A DNA stretch of 64,000 bases from Solen grandis (taxonomy: Eukaryota > Mollusca > Bivalvia > Adapedonta > Solenidae): contig CM037789.1 in assembly GCA_021229015.1 (NCBI GenBank), forward strand, positions 41,142,926 through 41,206,925, written 5' to 3'. Of this stretch, positions 11,254 through 22,773 are shown piece by piece. The translations under genes and the position numbers were made by a program. Numbering within the stretch: position 1 is the first letter of the stretch; every line of letters starts with the position of its first letter. Under the pieces are notes generated by a model. That model was not told where the DNA came from and ran no database searches. It saw nothing but the letters and a program-made list of their open reading frames with translations.

Positions 11254-12449
11254 TTATCTCTTCTTTTTGCTCTGTAGTTTTTTTATTAACTCATTTCTGG
11301 TCATATCCTTATGTTTGAATCCAGTATGATTGTACACACGGTCTGAGTTTAATCTCTCTTTCAATCTTGCCATCCTTCTCTTTAACAAATAGCCATACTC
11401 GCTGCACTGGGCACATTTGAATTTTCGTAAAGTCAATAGATGGCAATTCACAGACCGTATAGTGGACGAATATTCTATACCACTACAATGTTTTGCTTGA
11501 AAATCCCCTTCACGATAAGCGAGTACCTCCGTTGATGTGTTGCTGGTCATCTCTGAGCCAACCGGCACAAGCTGCCAGAACTCTTCCTCTTTGTTACCTG
11601 GGCACACCTTGTATTGTGAGATTCTTTCACATAATTCATGAACACTGAAAACGTTGTCAAACACTGTTGGAAGTCCTTCCCATATGTCATGAGTTCTTTC
11701 AACTTTCTTCCTGTGGACAAACAAGTCACAACTGAAGTCACTGTTAATAGTTACAGATAGTTTTACAGAGGGTGCATCTGTGTGATTATAAAGATCCAGC
11801 AACTTGACATTATCTTTCGATGCATTCAAAAGAAAGTTCTTTATACAAAACTCATGTTCCAGCTCCGCTTTAAATTTGCAGAAACTTGGAGTCTGCACGA
11901 CGACTTCCTCACCTTCCATGTACACATCCTTTTCGTCCATTGTGTTGTTTTCAAATGAAGTATATGGAACCGTATCCGGTTCACTGGTCTCTTTTTCATT
12001 CCCTTCTTCTTCTCTCAGTGCATAGAGATGGTCTTCATCCGGAACATCCTGTGTCTGAACACCCTTGGACGCTACATTAAACTCTCTTTGTGCACTTATT
12101 GTATCTATAGGTAAAGAATATGTCTGCACTGGAGACTGAAAGCAAGCTGAATAATAGTCTTCACTGTAACAATAGTGACGGTCTTCATCCGGAACATCCT
12201 GTGTCTGAACACACTTGGACGCTACATTCAACTCTCTTTGTGCACTTATTGTATCTATAGGTAAAGAATATGTCTGCACTGAAGACTGAAAGCAAGCTGA
12301 ATAATAGTCTTCACTGTAATCATCAGTTACAACTTCAAGTTTTACGTACGGTTCATCACTTTCTTGTAATTCTGTTTCCTTATCCACTCTGTAGTGGTAC
12401 TTTCTTCTTACAGATAGAAATTTTTTTCCTCTTCTTAATTTTCGGCATC
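11254..12449 (-). CDS. Transposase-associated-like protein, 3' exon, frameshifted end
   Basis: A long minus-strand frame of about 398 codons. An ATG does not start it: the codon at 12387 is GTG, and the frame stays open to an acceptor-like TTTTTTCAG with the exon beginning at 12449, so this is probably an internal or last exon. Order: a basic start (RKLRRGKKFLSVRRKY), a duplicated acidic 50-residue block, an acidic linker, then a folded-looking part with HDIWEGLPTVFDNVFS, ISQYKVCPGN, SSTIRSVNCHLLTLRKFKC, CAQC and a basic Arg-rich helix. The IRSxxCxxL...CxxC pattern recalls uncharacterised transposon proteins that accompany THAP/P-element-like transposases in invertebrates (from memory, not searched). 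The main frame stops at 11254, but another minus frame continues from there as a charged coiled coil (QKEEIKNLQQELWKLKR) and a third frame follows, so the 3' end is frameshifted or misassembled. It could be a domesticated or decaying element gene. Confidence 0.6.
12031..12320 (-). repeat. 150-bp in-frame tandem duplication inside the coding exon
   Basis: GTCTTCATCCGGAACATCCT begins at both 12031 and 12181, a 150-bp period. The two copies differ at only a few bases and encode two 50-residue blocks (YSEDYYSACFQS..., VQTQDVPDED). The frame is preserved. Confidence 0.9.
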
Positions 12450-12689
12450 CTGAAAAAAGGTGACAGTAGTATTACTGAATAAAAAAGTGATCAATGAGTG
12501 TAAGCAATACAATAGCCCCCTACAGTATTTTAGCTTTCTGAGTGAATATGATAGTAACAGGAAAAGAAAAGTTATGCAATCAGTTGATGAAAGACATAGT
12601 TACATGTGTTTAACTTTTGACTGCAAGATTCATTTTTTCTGTATGATGGGACAGATACACTTGGGCATTGTTTCCTTGCAGGGTTCAAC

Positions 12690-12975
12690 ATCCCACTGAC
12701 AGTATTTCAGTCATTTGGAGACGATGTCTACTTGAGACAGATATAGTGCTGCCACACTGCAGTAACATGCTGTATACATGGCATGATACCACATCCAATA
12801 ACATTAACATTATCCTGACACTGAACCAACCAGTCCAGGAACTACCCTTTATGCTAAGCAACAAGCAAGATAGCTATACCAGTACCACTGTTTAGGAATT
12901 TGGTTATGTCCCACAGAGGATGGAACCCACAACCTCCCGATCCTGGGGTGGACTCAACCAAACGGCAACCAGGAC
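12690..12975 (-). mobile_element. tRNA-derived SINE, family 2, reverse
   Basis: It opens with the reversed tail (TGACAGTATTTCAGTCAT), then GAGACGATGTCTACTTGAG and ATTATCCTGACACTG. It ends in the tRNA-like head with a degenerate reversed B box (GGATGGAACCC). It lies just upstream of the minus-strand coding exon. Confidence 0.8.
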
Positions 12976-13415
12976 CAGGAACTGGGCATTGTCAGAGTGT
13001 TATCAATCATGGTATATCATATGATGCAAATTGTACGGATGACTAACAAGATTTAATCAAACTTGTCCACCACACTTAGCCATCATTAAAAAATTGTTTG
13101 TTTGTACTGTTCCAACCTTGAATTCCAGGGGAGAGTAGGTAGGTAGGTATTTTTTTAATTTCAAATTATTAAGATACAGCTGAAAGTGCATTTTTTCTAT
13201 AGATAAAAAAAAACAAACAAGAGGGTCAAGATGGCCATTGATCGCTCACCTGAGAAAGATGGTTGCTTAAGAAATAAAGATGCTAGAGTGTAAATAAAGT
13301 GAAATCTGGCTTTTTATGGTGAAAAGGGCATAACTCCTAAATTAACTAGTCAATATCAGTTATAATTGAACCCGATTGCGAGATTATGGTCATAAACATT
13401 GTCTTAAAGTTTAAA

Positions 13416-15167
13416 CAAGAGGGCCATGATGGCCCTTAATCGCTCACCTGAGAAATATTGCTTTCAATGGTTTATAATATGAACATACTTAAAGTGGGAC
13501 CAATTTTGACACAGGGCCATGATTTGAAAAAAAACTTGATAGAGATGTACTAAACAATGCTACACACTAAATATCTTAACTCTTGACCTTGTGGTTTCTG
13601 AGAAGAAGATTTTCCTTTCTTCCTCTATATAAGCCTATGTAAAATCAAGTGACACCTGGGGCGGACCCAATTTGGACCCAAGGGCCATGATTTGAACAAC
13701 TTTGGTAGAGATCCACTAGACAATGGTACAAGCCTTATATCTAAGCTCTAGGCCATGTGGTGTCTGATAAGAAGATTTTTCTAGTTTTTCCCTATATAAG
13801 CCTTTGTAAAATAAAATGAGCCCTGGAGCGAGGGCAATTTTGACCCAGAGGTCATTATTTTAACAACTTTTGTAGTAGTTCACAAGACAATTCTACGTAC
13901 CAAATATCCAAGCTCTAAGCCTTGCAGTATTTCAGGAGATGATTTTTCTATTTTTCCTATGTAAAATCAAGTGACCCCTAGGGCAGGGCCAATTTTCACC
14001 CAAGGGCCATGATTTGAACAACTTAAGTAGAGATCCACCAGACAATACCCCTTTAAAATTTTTGTAAAGGTTTATAAGACAATTCTACTTGCTGTAGAGG
14101 CCTTACAGTTTTGCAGGAGAAGATTTTCTAAGATTGCATTTTAAAATCTATTTTTAGCTCCTGTGACCTACTTTTTCAACCAATCATAATAATTTGTACA
14201 ATTTTGTTAGAGGACATCATAAGGATGATACCTGTGAAATTTTGTCAAAATCCCTTCAGCGGATTAGGAGGAGATGTTGTTTAATGAAAAAAGTTGACGC
14301 AAGACGCACGCACGGACAGATGGACAGATGACAGACAAAAGGCAATCATAAAATCTCAGGTGAGCTAATTATCTAAGCTCTAGGCCTTATGGATTCATAA
14401 AAGAAGATCTTTAAGATTTTCCTATATAACTCTATGTAAAACAAGTCACCCCTGGTGCGGGGTCATTTATCACCATAGGGCTATGATTTGAACAATCTTG
14501 GTAATGAACCATTAGATAATGCTATATACCAAGGTTGGTTTAAAATTTTTAAAGTTTTTCCTATATAAGTCTATGTAAAACAAGTGACCCCTGGGGCAGG
14601 GCCAATTCTAACCCCAGGGTCATAATTTGAACAGCTTTTGTAGAGATTCATTAGACAATGCTACATGCCAAATATCTTAGCTCTAGGCCTTATTGTTTCA
14701 TAGAAGAAGATTTTTAAAGTTTTTCACTATATAAACCTATGAAAAATGAAATGACCCCTGGGGCGGGGCCAATTTTGACCCAGTGTCATGATCTGAACAA
14801 CTTTTGTAGATGTTCATAAGACAATTCTACATACCAATTATTAAAGCTCTAGGCCTTATAGTTTTGCAGGAGAAGATTTTCTAAGATTGCATTTTAAAAA
14901 TCTATTTTTAGCTCCTGTGACCTACTTATTCACCCAATCAAAATAATTTGAACAACTTTGATAGAGGTCATAATAAGGATGATTCCTGTGAAGTTTGGTC
15001 AAAATCCATCCAGTGGTTTAGAAGGAGAAGTCGTTTGAACGAAAGTTGACGACGGACGCACGCACGGACGGACGCACGGACGGACGCACTGACGTACGGA
15101 TGATGGACGACGGACAACGGGCGATCACAAAAGCTCACCTTGAGCACTTTGTGCTCAGGTGAGCTAA
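13416..15167 (+). mobile_element. Helitron-like element B, inserted in A
   Basis: 5' hairpin AGGGCC-ATGAT-GGCCCT, then CGCTCACCTGAG. 3' stem-loop at 15132-15165: AGCTCACC and TGAGCAC pairing across TTT with GTGCTCA and GGTGAGCT, ending CTAA. The core monomers are of another kind (TATATAAGCCTATGTAAA, AGTGACCCCTGGGGC, CAATTTTGACC). A short ACGCACGCACGGACGG microsatellite precedes the hairpin. Element A resumes on both sides. Confidence 0.75.
15055..15112. repeat. GACGGACGCACG-type microsatellite
   Basis: Degenerate tetranucleotide repeat (GACG/CACG/GACG) immediately before the 3' hairpin of element B, the usual position in this class. Confidence 0.8.
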
Positions 15168-16124
15168 AAAGATTGTTTAAAAAAATGAAGATGGTAGAGA
15201 GTAAACAAAATGAAATCTTGCAATTTTTGTATTAAAAGGGGCATAACTCCTGACCTAATCAACAGATCTCAGCTTTAATCAAACTCAGTCGAAACATTAT
15301 GGTCATAAGCATTGCCATAAAGTCTGAAGATGATTGCTCAAAAGATGAAGATGCTATAGTGTAAACAAAGTGAAATCTGGCATTTTTTTTAATATTAAAA
15401 AGGCTTTACTCCTGACATAATTGACCAATCTAAGCCAAAATTGAACTCAATCAAGACATAAAGGTCATAAACATAGTTTTAAAGTTTGAAGATGATTGCT
15501 CAAAAGATGAAGATGCTAGAATGTAAACAAAGTGAAATCTGGCATTTTTTTATATTAAAAGGGGCTTACTCCTGACATATTGACCGATCTCAGCCATATT
15601 CAAACTCAATCAAGACATTATGGTCATAAGCATTGCCGTAAAGTCTGAAGATGATTGCTCAAAAGATGAAGATGCTAGAGTGTAAACAAAGTGAAATATG
15701 GCATTTTTTGATTATTAAAAGGGGCAAAACTCCTGACCTAATTGACCCATCTCAGCCATAATCGAACTCAATTGAGACATTATGGTCATAAGCATTGCCA
15801 TAAAGTTTGAAGATGATTGTGCAAAAGATGAAGATGCTAGAGTGTAAACAACGTGAAATTGGCATTTTTTTTAAATATTAAAAGGGGCATAACTCCTGAC
15901 CTAATTGACCGATCTAAGCCATAATCGAACTCAATCGAGACATTATGGTCATAAACATTGTCTTAAAGTTTGAAGATGATTGCTTAAGAAATAAAGGTGA
16001 TAGAGTGTAAACACTTAATTGTAGACGCCGCACGCCTCACGAAGGACACTCACGGGATCACAATAGCTCACCCTGAGCTTTGCTCAGGTGAGCTAAAAAT
16101 TACAGCTCAAAGACCAAAAAATAA

Positions 16125-18553
16125 CAAAAGGGCCAAGATGGCCCTAAAGAAGCTCACCTGAGAAATACTGCCTTCATTGCCTGTACAAGTTACTAAATTA
16201 ATAATTTATAGCATAGTTGTACTGCATACATCATCCAAGAGAAATCTGGCAAATTTAAACACTAAAAGGGGCATAACTCCTGACCTAATTGGCCAACATC
16301 AGCCATAATCGAACTTGGCTGAGAGATTATGGTAATTATGAAGACATTACTTGTGAAATGAAGATGCTTAGAATGCAAACAAAGTAAAACCTGGCATTTT
16401 TTAATATCAAAAGGGGCATAACTTCTGACCTAATTGGCCGATCTTAGCCATAGTCAAACTTATCCATAGGAATACGGCTATAAACTTTGTCATAAAGTTT
16501 GTAGATGATTGCTTAAGAAATGAAGATGCTAGAGTACAAACATAGTGAAATCTGGCATTTTTCAATGTTAAAAGGGGCATAACTTCTGACCTTATTGGCT
16601 GATCTTAGCCATAGTCAAACTTGGCCAAAAGAATATGGCTATAAATATTGTCATAAAGTTTGAAGATGATTGCTTAAGAAATGAAGATGCTAAAGTGCAA
16701 ACAAAGTGAAATCTGGCATTTTTTAATATACAAGAGGCCCATGAGGCCCTAAATCGCTCACCTGAGATAAATAGGTTGACCCAAGGAACATCTGTACCAA
16801 CTTATGTTAAAATCTGGCCAGTAGTTTTGAAGAAGATGATTTTTAAAGTTTTCATTTTTTTTTTGTTGCCATGGCAACCAGAGTTCTATATGGATCAAGT
16901 TTATTTTAGGAACTTTTGTGAAGGCTGACCCAAGGATCATTCCTGCCAAATTTAATCAATATCTGTCAATTGGTTTCTGAGGATATGTTGATTAAAGTTT
17001 TCCCAATATACATATAAGGCAAATACGGATCGAATTTTTTTTAGCAACTTTGGTTCTACATGGATCAAGTTTATTTTAGCAACTTTTGTGAAGGTTGACC
17101 CAAGGATCATCCCTGCCAAGTTTAATCAAATTCTGTCCAGTGGTTTCAGAGGAGATGTTGTTTAAAGGTTTCTCTATATACATATAAGGCAAATAAGCCC
17201 CGCCCCTGGCGGCCATGTTTTTTTACGGATCAGAATAATTTTAGCAACTTTGGTAGAGGTTGACCCAAGGAACATCTGTACCAATTTATTTTAAAATCTG
17301 GCCAGTAGTTTTGAAGAAGATGATTTTTAAAGTTTTCATTTTTTTTTCTTTTTGTTGCCATGGCAACCAGAGTTCTACATGGATCAAGTTTTTTTTAGCA
17401 ACTTTTGTGAAGGTTGACCCAAGGATCATCCCTGCCAAGTTTAATCAAATTCTGTCCAGTGGTTTCAGAGGAGATGTTGTTTAAAGTTTTCCCTATATAC
17501 ATATAAGGCAAATAAGCCCCGCCCCTGGCGGCCATGTTTTTATACGGATCAGAATAATTTTAGCAACTTTGGTAGAGGTTGATCCAAGGAACATCTGTAC
17601 CAATTTATGTTAAAATCTGGCCAGTAGTTTTGAAGAAGATGATTTTTAAAGATTTCATTTTTTTTTCTTTTTGTTGCCATGGCAACCAGAGTTCTACATG
17701 GATCAAGTTTATTTTAGCAACTTTTGTGAAGGTTGACCCAAGGATCATTCCTGCCAAGTTTAATCAAATTCTTTCCAGTGGTTTCAGAGGAGATGTTGTT
17801 TAAAGGTTTCTCTATAGACATATAAGGCAAATAAGCCCCGCCCCTGGCGGCCATGTTTTTTTACGGATCGGAATAATTTTAGCAACTTTGGTAGAGGTTG
17901 ACCCAAGGAACATCTGTACCAAATTATTTTGAAATCTGGCCAGTAGTTTTGAAGGAGAGATTTTTAAAGTTTTTTTTAGCAACTTTTGTAGAGCCTCACC
18001 CAAGGAACATTCCTGCCAAGTTTCATTAAATTCTGTCCAGCGGTTTCAGAGGAGATGTCGTTTAAAGCAAATTGTTGACGACGCACGACACACGACGACG
18101 GACGAAGGGCGATCATAAAAGCTCACCTTGAGCACGTTGTGCTCAGGTGAGCTAAAAAAGGGGCATAACTCCTGACTTAAAATGGCGATATCAGCCATAA
18201 TCGAACTTGCCTGAAAGATTACAGCCTTATACATTGTCATAAAGTTTGAAGATGATTGCTTAAGAAATGAAAATGCGAGAGTGCAAAAAAAAGTGTAATA
18301 TGGCATTTTTTAATGTTAAAAGGGGCGTAACTCCTGACCTAATTAGCCAATATCAGCCATAATCAAACCTGGTTGAGAGATTTTGATAATAAACATTGTC
18401 ACAAAGTTTGAAGGTGATTGCTTACGAAATGAAGATGCTAGAGCGCAAACAAACTAAATATGGAAAACGGATGGACAATCGGATGACGGACTGACAATGG
18501 ACATTCATTGATCCTAATAGCTCATCCTGAGCACATGTGCTCAGGTAAGCTAA
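16125..18553 (+). mobile_element. Helitron-like element C (host of D)
   Basis: 5' end AGGGCC-AAGAT-GGCCCT and GCTCACCTGAG; 3' end GAGCACATGTGCTCAGGTAAG then CTAA. Core: ~160-bp GGGGCATAACT monomers as in A. Element D splits it after TTTTTTAATA, and the continuation GGGGCATAACTCCTGAC resumes at about 18160. Confidence 0.7.
16731..18156 (+). mobile_element. Helitron-like element D with 319-bp cores, inserted in C
   Basis: It starts CAAGAGGCCCATGAGGCCC and CGCTCACCTGAG. It ends with the long stem-loop TGAGCAC-GTT-GTGCTCA, GGTGAG, CTAA. The interior has a 319-bp tandem monomer: GGCCATGTTT recurs at 17211, 17530 and 17849. Each monomer contains TTGCCATGGCAACCAGAG and two related halves (GTTGACCCAAGGA...), so it looks like a dimer of a ~160-bp unit. 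One further copy, at about 17040-17210, is shorter. Confidence 0.75.
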
Positions 18554-18564
18554 AAAAAAACAAA

Positions 18565-19115
18565 AAAACAGGGCCAAAATGGCCCTGAAGATGCTCACCT
18601 GAGAAAAACGGCCTTCATTGCCTGTACAAGTTACTTTAATAAAGCATAGTTGTACTTAATACTTATTCCATGAGATCATTTCAAGTCCACAAACCAAACA
18701 GTACCTGTGGTCAAAATTTGAAGTCAAGCTTGACTAAGAGATTATGGTACATTTGTAATATACACTGTCATGAAACTTCAAAATGATTGCTTAGGAAATA
18801 AAGATGCTAGAGTGTAAACAGTGAAAACTGGCATATATATAAATTAAATCTTTCCATAACTCCTGACCTAATTATCAAATATCAGCCATAATCGAACTTG
18901 GCCAAGTGATTATGCCTATATACATTGTCATAATGTTTGAAGATGATTACTTGAGAAATGAGGATGCTAGAGTGCAAACAAAGTGAAAACTGGCAAGTTT
19001 AAACATTAAAAGGGGCATAAATCCTGACCTTATTGGCCAATATCAGCCATAATTGGCAGATAGATTATGGTAATAAACATTATCATAAAGTTTGAAGATG
19101 AATGCCTAGGAAATT
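18565..19115 (+). mobile_element. Helitron-like element E, 3'-truncated
   Basis: Start CAGGGCC-AAAAT-GGCCCTG and GCTCACCTGAG, then ~160-bp GGGGCATAA monomers. No 3' hairpin or CTAA end is seen; similarity fades near 19115. Confidence 0.6.
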
Positions 19116-20044
19116 TATAAGTTACCCTAAATATGTGGCCAATCAGAAGCTCTGAAAATTCAAATTTATCCACAATTTATTTCAATAGAACACCTATCTA
19201 TTTTCTGTTTCAAAAGTATGAAATAGAACAATGTTTCAAGTGCGCATGTGCAACAAACCCCACCTTCAGGGCGTTGCTTTTTGATGACGTAAAAACTAAC
19301 TCGATTTTGTTCAACCGTTTGTCTGAACTGCATATTTGAATTTTTCTTTTCGGCCAAAATAATATTACAATTGTAATCATACATAGACAGTAAAATCAAG
19401 GCTAGTGATATTACTTTTTCTTTCCTCTTGTCTTTCACACTTCTCTCTCTTTCTCCCTCTCTCCTTTCAAGTAACTCTCATAATTTTTTTTTTTCATGCA
19501 CATCAGTTTTTTAATCTATTTATTTCTTTCATCATAATTTTAGCTCTCAGACATTGTGAAAGATACAGACACGTATCTCACCTCCAACGGGATTCAAACC
19601 CACAACCCATGGTTCAGTGACCCAGTGTTTTACCACTGAAAGACGCTTTTTTATTTTCACTTGAATAAGAAAAAAATAACTGTAGGAAATGACACCAATC
19701 ACGTGTGTCTTCGGTTTGCTAAGTAACATAAGTAAATTCCTTGTTAAATTATTTACGTTGAAATATCTTGATCAAATCAACACTAAATATTAATTCAAAT
19801 TTGCGGCCATCCATCCTCACTTGTTTATGTCCAAGATTATAGCATTGTGTAACTTACATTTAAGTTTGGTCCATTATATCAAAAAGAGGAGACATTTCTT
19901 TAATATCGATTAAAATTGACACACAGATGTTGATGTAACATGAAATCCCTCTAATTGTCTGCACAGAAGCACATCAGAGCCTGAAAATAAAACCCAAGTC
20001 AAAATTTATAGCTTTGAGCATTCTTTTATGTCATGAATAATCAA
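19116..20044. other. No gene; tRNA-like fragment at 19553-19640 (minus)
   Basis: Read on the minus strand, 19553-19640 has TTTCAGTGGTAAAACAC (A-box-like) and GGGTTTGAATCCC (B box). Acceptor-stem pairing is not evident, so a SINE fragment is likelier than a tRNA gene. The rest is AT-rich with a CT-rich patch near 19440. Confidence 0.45.
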
Positions 20045-20240
20045 GACTTGACTTGACTATTTGAGTTTACCGTCGCTTCGACAGTATTTCAGTCATATAG
20101 CAACGTCCAGCTAATTACAGGTGGAGGAAGACCCTGAATGCATGGAGGCATCCAGGTAGGGCTTCCTCACATGAAAATCCGAATGACCCTGCCAGGATTT
20201 GAACCCAGGTGGTGAGGGGCTGAGTAAGTGTTAAAGTCAG
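20045..20240 (-). mobile_element. tRNA-derived SINE, family 3, reverse
   Basis: It begins with the reversed tail (GAGTTTACCGTCGC, CGACAGTATTTCAGTCATAT), then the AGCTAATTACAGGTGGAGG body, and the reversed B box GGATTTGAACCC at 20195-20206. It matches 50129-50370 and 54271-54520. Confidence 0.8.
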
Positions 20241-22689
20241 CATGAATATTCATGCAAGTATAAATATTATGACATGATAAATATTAATTCACTTAACTTT
20301 AAAAATATAAATAATAATATTATATTAAATTATTTCAATGTTTCTATGCATTACAGACAAGCATCCCAGCTACAATAATGTATGAGTCTGCTCAATTGCC
20401 AAGATGTCAACTCAACATGCATCTTTATGAGCCAAGGGTAAAAAAAAAATAACATGCATAAATTCTACATATTTTTTCTCTCATTCTTTCAGCCAGGTAT
20501 CTAAACAGAATATCTCCTTTGAACATCAAGAGTCCCTTTTGAAATTAGGGTCCCTGTCACATCATTCAGACATATGACAACTTTAATTGCATAGCCATTG
20601 TTTTAAAAGATTCAATCTATCAGAGAAAGTTACTAATAAGAACATTTTCAGGAAATTATTTTACTGATTTGAAACAAATGTGACTGAAAATCAGAAAAGT
20701 AAGTGTCCCAACAGGATACCTGGCTTGTCATATTGAGAATCCCTTCCCAATTTTTCATGTCATTGCTATCCCGAGACACCATCAGTGTCAATTACTTGGT
20801 TTTAGTCTAGATCTTTTCTTGTCCACAACAATACATGGTTCCAACATCAGTGAATTTCCCTACTTTTGGCAGCCATCTTTAAAGGTAAATTCAGGGGATT
20901 TTAATATGAATGACATAGAAGCAGAATTTTCATTTTCTTAAAATTTCGTTATTTCTGCTCCAAAAATCAAAATGTATGCACAACAAGAAAGCTCTGAAAT
21001 TCATATTTTTAGAATGAAATATTTTAAATATGTATGGATGCACAAAAAAATAAATGCAAAGTTTGGAAAAAAAATATGGGTTTATACTTAAGTAAACAGT
21101 GTAATTATTTGGTTATAAAGTTATTACCTTTGAATTTATAAAAATATCAATTTCATATTTAAAATGATTAATTAAAGCTGATCATTTGGACATAAATTTC
21201 ATTTAACATAGAGTGAACAATAAAAGCACCATGATTTAAAAACAGCAAGTAATCTCAACTTTCGGCCTGCATTAACTTATACCTTAAAGATGGCTGTCAA
21301 AAAGAGTCTTACCAGTGCCTATGACATCACATGGGAACTATGTATTCAAGTCACACTAAACATAATTTCAGTTCTTATTAAATAAGTTACAATCGTTTGT
21401 TATGCAATTACATCTGCATAAGTATTCTGAAACCAGCGGGTAATGTCATGACAGGTAGCCGAGTAAAATTGGTGGACTCGTTTCAGACCTACACACACAA
21501 AGAGTGAAAATGAAGTCAGGACCTGTTGATCTGATGTGAAAGAATTTACGCGAAAACGGATGACAATTTGGAATACAACCTATTTCTGATAAACTATGAT
21601 TTATTTTGCAAGAGATAAGTGTGCCACTACACTACAGAATACTAAAAAAAAACAAGATTTATTAGCTTTTAACCACAAATAAATTTTTTACCTTAATTAT
21701 ATTTTTATTTATTTTTTTTAATCGCCCTTTGCTCATTCGCCTGAATTCCTATTCGGACTGAGTTCATTCGCCCTAAAAGTGAATCCATTCGTTCCGAAAA
21801 TGGGCCGATTGCTAAAATTTAGTATGAATATATAATATATTAAATATCGAAAAAAGGTGTGTGTGTTGAAATGATAATATATTTATTTTATCGATAAAAA
21901 TATAAATTAACTGAATTTCTTATCTGTGTCAATATATTGTGCTGACATAAATGATCATGGTTGATTTGGTCGGAAAAACCGTGTTTGTCTTTTCCTCCTC
22001 TTTATAACAATCATATGAAATATCGGATTTCATGTAGGAATTGTTTATGGTCCTGTCGATAAAAGGGTGAATGGCGTTAAAGAAAGAAAGAAAGATTTCT
22101 TATATAAAAGACACAAATCACGCTGCGGTTTGGGTGTTCAGATAGGACGTAGTGTACGTTCGGGTATCACCGGTATGCTATGGTCCTGTAAGTGTTCTTA
22201 ACCCACCCGCAGCAGTGGAAGCCGGTACGTTGCTCTGATCGAAGAAAATATCCAGTTTTACTAAAATGTGGTTTATAACTGATGGTCGAAATGTCACAAA
22301 ATTCCATTTACAAAGCATTCGATTCTGTTATATTTTCAATAACCTTATATAAATATGATATAATAAGGTAATTGTAACACGGCCTGGGTAGTTTTCTATA
22401 ATTTGGATACCGCACACTTTTTAGTGGGCGGAGTTTCCACGCCCATGCAATAACTAATGAAAAACCGTGCAGTTATCCAGATAACCGCAAAGTAATGACG
22501 TACCATGTAGTTATCTAAATGGTATCCAGTCAAAACGGATCCGAGTAAAAACGGCGCCAAACAGGTCAAAACGGTCCCAATTGGGAGTGAAGATTGGTCG
22601 AAACGACACCAAATAAACGGACCCATTATGAATGTGTGAGCAATTAGATACTTTGATATTTAAGTTCTGTCAATAAATAAATAATCTAT

Positions 22690-22690
<1 letters not shown>
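20241..22690. other. AT-rich stretch without gene; short degenerate repeats
   Basis: No credible coding exon. 21720-21805 has several ATTCGCC/ATTCG phrases. 22530-22620 has four GTCAAAACGG-like phrases about 18 bp long and a TCCCAATTGGGA palindrome. A GAAA run is at 22079-22094. Confidence 0.5.

Positions 22691-22742
<52 letters not shown>
22691..22742. repeat. A-tract followed by (TA)n
   Basis: About 35 A residues run directly into a TA dinucleotide tract, which leads into the hairpin at 22743. Confidence 0.9.
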
Positions 22743-22773
22743 TATAAGCCCCGTATTATGTACGGGGCTTATA
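22743..22773. repeat. Perfect 13-bp hairpin
   Basis: TATAAGCCCCGTA (22743-22755), loop TTATG, then TACGGGGCTTATA (22761-22773). A GC core within AT-rich DNA. It may be the end of a transposable element; no partner was found. Confidence 0.85.

Larger units (their letters stand above)
13218..16096 (+). mobile_element. Helitron-like non-autonomous element A (host of B)
   Basis: 5' end: CAAGAGGGTCAAGATGGCC, then GCTCACCTGAG (13244-13254). 3' end: hairpin CTGAGC-TTT-GCTCAG, GTGAG and CTAA (16093-16096). The interior is tandem core monomers of 160-163 bp, each with GGGGCATAACTCCTGACC and a GAAGATGATTGCT phrase (for example at 15561, 15721, 15884). Subterminal inverted repeats, a 3' hairpin before CTRR and no long frame fit Helitron/Helentron-derived non-autonomous elements. 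Element B interrupts it. Confidence 0.7.

Noticed and set aside
22176..22200. Plus-strand start exon (ATGCTATGGTCCT then GTAAGT)
   Set aside because: Only four codons, and no matching downstream exon or promoter.
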